From the NCBI GenBank assembly GCA_945827465.1, contig CALZOH010000139.1, forward strand, positions 1 through 8,717: DNA of 8,717 nt. Direction: 5' to 3'. The notes under the pieces are model-generated. The model had not been told where the DNA came from, did not search any database, and worked only from the letters and a program-made list of their open reading frames with translations. Made by a program: the position numbers and the translations under genes. Of the stretch, positions 6,640-8,717 are shown piece after piece. Numbering within the stretch: position 1 is the stretch's first letter; every line of letters begins with the position of its first letter. Source of the stretch: an uncultured Prevotellaceae bacterium. Lineage in GTDB: Bacteria; Bacteroidota; Bacteroidia; Bacteroidales; Bacteroidaceae.

Positions 6640-8538
6640 ATGGACGATTATCTCAAAGTACTCCGACAATATTGGGGGTACGATAGTTTTCGTGGCATCC
6701 AGCAGGAAATCATTGAAAGCATTGGATCTGGAAAAGACACCTTGGGACTAATGCCCACAGGCGGTGGCAAGTCCATCACTTTTCAAGTTCCGGCCCTATG
6801 TCGTCCAGGCATCTGTTTAGTCATCACACCACTCATCGCCCTCATGATAGACCAAGTGACTCGCCTACGTTCGATGGGCATCAAAGCCACGGCTATTCAT
6901 TCAGGCATGAGTCATGACCAAATTCTTGCCACACTGGAGAACTGCATATTCGGTGATTATAAATTTCTCTACGTTTCGCCCGAACGGCTTAAATCCGATA
7001 TATTCCTCATCAAGCTCCATCATATGCACGTAAGCTTCATCACCGTGGATGAAGCACACTGCATCTCCCAATGGGGCTATGATTTCAGGCCCTCTTATCT
7101 GGAGATTGCTTTCATCCGACAGGAATTGAGCGGTGTTCCCATACTGGCTCTCACAGCAACAGCCACGCCGAAAGTGGTTGACGACATTCAGGACAAACTG
7201 GAATTTCCCGAGAAGAATGTCAAGAAGATGAGTTTTCAGCGAAATAATTTGGCTTATATCATCAGAAAGGCAGAAGACAAACCACGGGAACTACTACGCA
7301 TACTGAATTCAACGGAAGGAAGTACTATTATCTATGTACGCAATCGCGAAGCCACCCGAACCATCTCTCAATGGCTGCGCGAAAATGGCATTTCTGCCAT
7401 TTATTATCATGCCGGACTTTACAGCGTTGACAAGGATCAGCGTCAAGAGATGTGGAAAGAAGGCGGAACACGCGTAATGGTAGCAACCAACGCCTTCGGA
7501 ATGGGTATTGATAAGGCAGACGTCAGGCTGGTCATCCATTTTGATGTTCCCGACTCTATTGAAGCCTATTTTCAAGAAGCCGGTCGCGCCGGCCGAGACG
7601 GCAAAAAGGCAGAGGCTATCATGTTAGTTAATCGGCGAGACAGCATTCAACTGCGCAAACACATTCAAGACGCCTTCCCCGACAAAGATTATATCCGCGC
7701 GGTCTATGAAGACATTGCCTGCTACTTTCAATTAGCCGTAGGCGACGGTTATGCTGTTACTTACGAATTCAACAAGATTGACTTCTGCAAAAAATTCCAC
7801 CATCAACACATCCGTGTTGAAAGTGCACTCTCTTTGTTAAGCAAAGCCGGTTACCTCATCTACCAAGATGAAGACGATAGTCGTTCACGCGTCATGTTTA
7901 TGCTTCAAAAAGAGGAACTCTATCATATCCGAAGGATGACACCAGAGAATGAGCGCCTCATTTTAGCCATTCTCCGTAAATATGCCGGCGCATTCAGTCA
8001 ATATGTTTACATCGAAGAGAAAGTACTCGCCGAAGAAACCGGCATAAGCGCTGAAAACATCTATCTCAAATTAAAAGCACTCAACCAACAACAGATTCTG
8101 CACTACATACCCCGCAAGAATATCCCCTATATTACGTTCTGTACCCGGCGCGTCGAAACTAAAGAGATTGTGTTCAACAAAGAAATTTACGACGAACGCA
8201 AACAAGATTACACGAAACGTATTCAGGCCATCACCCACTATATCGAAGAAGACGACGAATGTCGCGTCAACGTCTTGCTCCGCTATTTTGGAGAAGAAAG
8301 TCACTCTGATTGCGAGCAGTGCGACATTTGTCTGAACAAACAAGCATTGGACATCAGCGACCCCTCCATTGAGAAGGCTGCCGATGCCCTTGTACAAATC
8401 ATGGCCGACGGGAAGCCTCATTCCGAAAGCGACTTCCAAAGCCTGCCATTCACTACCCTCCAAATCCAAACAGCACTCAAATGGTTGCTCAAAGGTTCAG
8501 AAATTGTCAAGAAGAAGGACTTATATCTGCTTGACTAA
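6640..8538 (+). CDS. recQ: RecQ-family ATP-dependent 3'-5' DNA helicase with atypical C-terminal domain order
   Basis: This 632-residue superfamily 2 helicase has the full RecQ motor. It shows an N-terminal motif 0 region (YDSFRGIQQEII), Walker A MPTGGGKS (38-45), DEAH (137-140), the aromatic-rich loop CISQWGYDFRPSY (141-153), TATAT (172-176), motif IV IIYVRNR (230-236), motif V VATNAFGMGIDK (281-292) and motif VI QEAGRAGRDG (312-321). The zinc site C541-x16-C558-x2-C561-x2-C564, with RYFGE between, has the same spacing as E. coli RecQ. It lies about 220 residues after motif VI rather than about 55. The extra stretch (about 345-535) looks like one or more helical, winged-helix-like segments. 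After the zinc site only about 65 residues remain, resembling a short winged helix, and no HRDC domain is present. Immediate coupling to recJ supports a shared role in DNA end or gap processing. The length suggests a Bacteroidetes RecQ paralog rather than the RQC-HRDC form. Confidence 0.94.
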   Translation: MDDYLKVLRQYWGYDSFRGIQQEIIESIGSGKDTLGLMPTGGGKSITFQVPALCRPGICLVITPLIALMIDQVTRLRSMGIKATAIHSGMSHDQILATLENCIFGDYKFLYVSPERLKSDIFLIKLHHMHVSFITVDEAHCISQWGYDFRPSYLEIAFIRQELSGVPILALTATATPKVVDDIQDKLEFPEKNVKKMSFQRNNLAYIIRKAEDKPRELLRILNSTEGSTIIYVRNREATRTISQWLRENGISAIYYHAGLYSVDKDQRQEMWKEGGTRVMVATNAFGMGIDKADVRLVIHFDVPDSIEAYFQEAGRAGRDGKKAEAIMLVNRRDSIQLRKHIQDAFPDKDYIRAVYEDIACYFQLAVGDGYAVTYEFNKIDFCKKFHHQHIRVESALSLLSKAGYLIYQDEDDSRSRVMFMLQKEELYHIRRMTPENERLILAILRKYAGAFSQYVYIEEKVLAEETGISAENIYLKLKALNQQQILHYIPRKNIPYITFCTRRVETKEIVFNKEIYDERKQDYTKRIQAITHYIEEDDECRVNVLLRYFGEESHSDCEQCDICLNKQALDISDPSIEKAADALVQIMADGKPHSESDFQSLPFTTLQIQTALKWLLKGSEIVKKKDLYLLD

Positions 8539-8585
8539 CACAAGTCATTCCAACAATCAATCGCTATCTCAAATTTATCAACAAT

Positions 8586-8717
8586 ATGGAAAATCTATTT
8601 GACATCAGTCAACAAGTAGTAGTCATTACAGGTGGAACAGGCGTATTGGGCCGCACCATCAGCAAATATCTGGCGCTGCAAGGAGCCAAAGTTGCCATCT
8701 TGGGCCGAAAAGCCGAA
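8586..8717 (+). CDS. Short-chain dehydrogenase/reductase, N-terminal fragment (possible D-mannonate oxidoreductase)
   Basis: Forty-four codons are visible before the window ends. They begin MENLFDISQQVVVITGG, and the first beta strand leads into the nucleotide-binding loop TGGTGVLG (15-22), followed by the GAKVAILGRKAE strand with an arginine typical of SDR cofactor discrimination. This is a classical SDR Rossmann start. The valine-leucine variant of the glycine loop and the 'NLFDIS' lead-in resemble the SDR-type D-mannonate oxidoreductases of Bacteroidetes that reduce fructuronate in hexuronate catabolism. The fragment is too short to fix the substrate. The gene starts 47 bases after recQ with no visible terminator between them, so read-through from recJ-recQ is possible. 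A uxuA neighbour just downstream would support the specific call. Confidence 0.75.
   Translation, partial: MENLFDISQQVVVITGGTGVLGRTISKYLALQGAKVAILGRKAE

Noticed and set aside
8570..8577. A minus-strand TAAATTTG promoter-like octamer after recQ
   Set aside because: It would drive transcription antisense to recQ, has no -33 partner, and such octamers occur by chance in A/T-rich spacers.

Overview
The window looks like ordinary chromosome from a member of the Bacteroidales, probably Prevotella or Bacteroides. The evidence is threefold. Start codons are preceded by A/T-rich stretches rather than Shine-Dalgarno sequences. Several upstream regions carry octamers matching the Bacteroidetes -7 element TAnnTTTG. 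The gene set also fits: a secreted GH109-type Gfo/Idh/MocA protein, a secreted papain-fold peptidase with an 'SAQ' signal-peptidase site, a RecJ-RecQ pair, and an SDR of the 'TGGTGVLG' type. The assignment rests on recognised features, not on a search.

Layout. Positions 1-1396 (minus strand) hold a nearly complete exported GH109-like NAD-dependent glycosidase, cut by the left window edge. Positions 1397-1919 are a long divergent intergenic region. It has a -7-like box for the glycosidase, -7-like boxes for the rightward gene, and a middle part rich in short direct and inverted repeats. Positions 1920-4527 (plus) hold a cytoplasmic Xaa-Pro aminopeptidase (M24B) and, 19 bases later, an exported C1-family aminopeptidase C/bleomycin hydrolase-like protease. 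The unit closes with a strong intrinsic terminator at 4549-4593. Positions 4594-4906 are a non-coding leader region with three inverted repeats. Positions 4907-8538 (plus) are a tight recJ-recQ operon with a 2-base gap. Positions 8586-8717 are the first 44 codons of a short-chain dehydrogenase, cut by the right edge.

How the genes work together. RecJ (5'-3' ssDNA exonuclease) and RecQ (3'-5' helicase) are known partners in RecF-pathway end and gap processing, and here they are almost certainly co-transcribed. The two peptidases form a separate peptide-degradation unit, one periplasmic or surface-facing and one cytoplasmic. The GH109-like protein probably acts on host or dietary glycans. I see no defence system, CRISPR array, tRNA, rRNA, insertion sequence or phage gene. 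The points most worth a second look are the non-canonical domain order of the RecQ, the export route of the GH109 protein, the altered C-terminus of the C1 peptidase, and the structured or repeat-rich intergenic regions.
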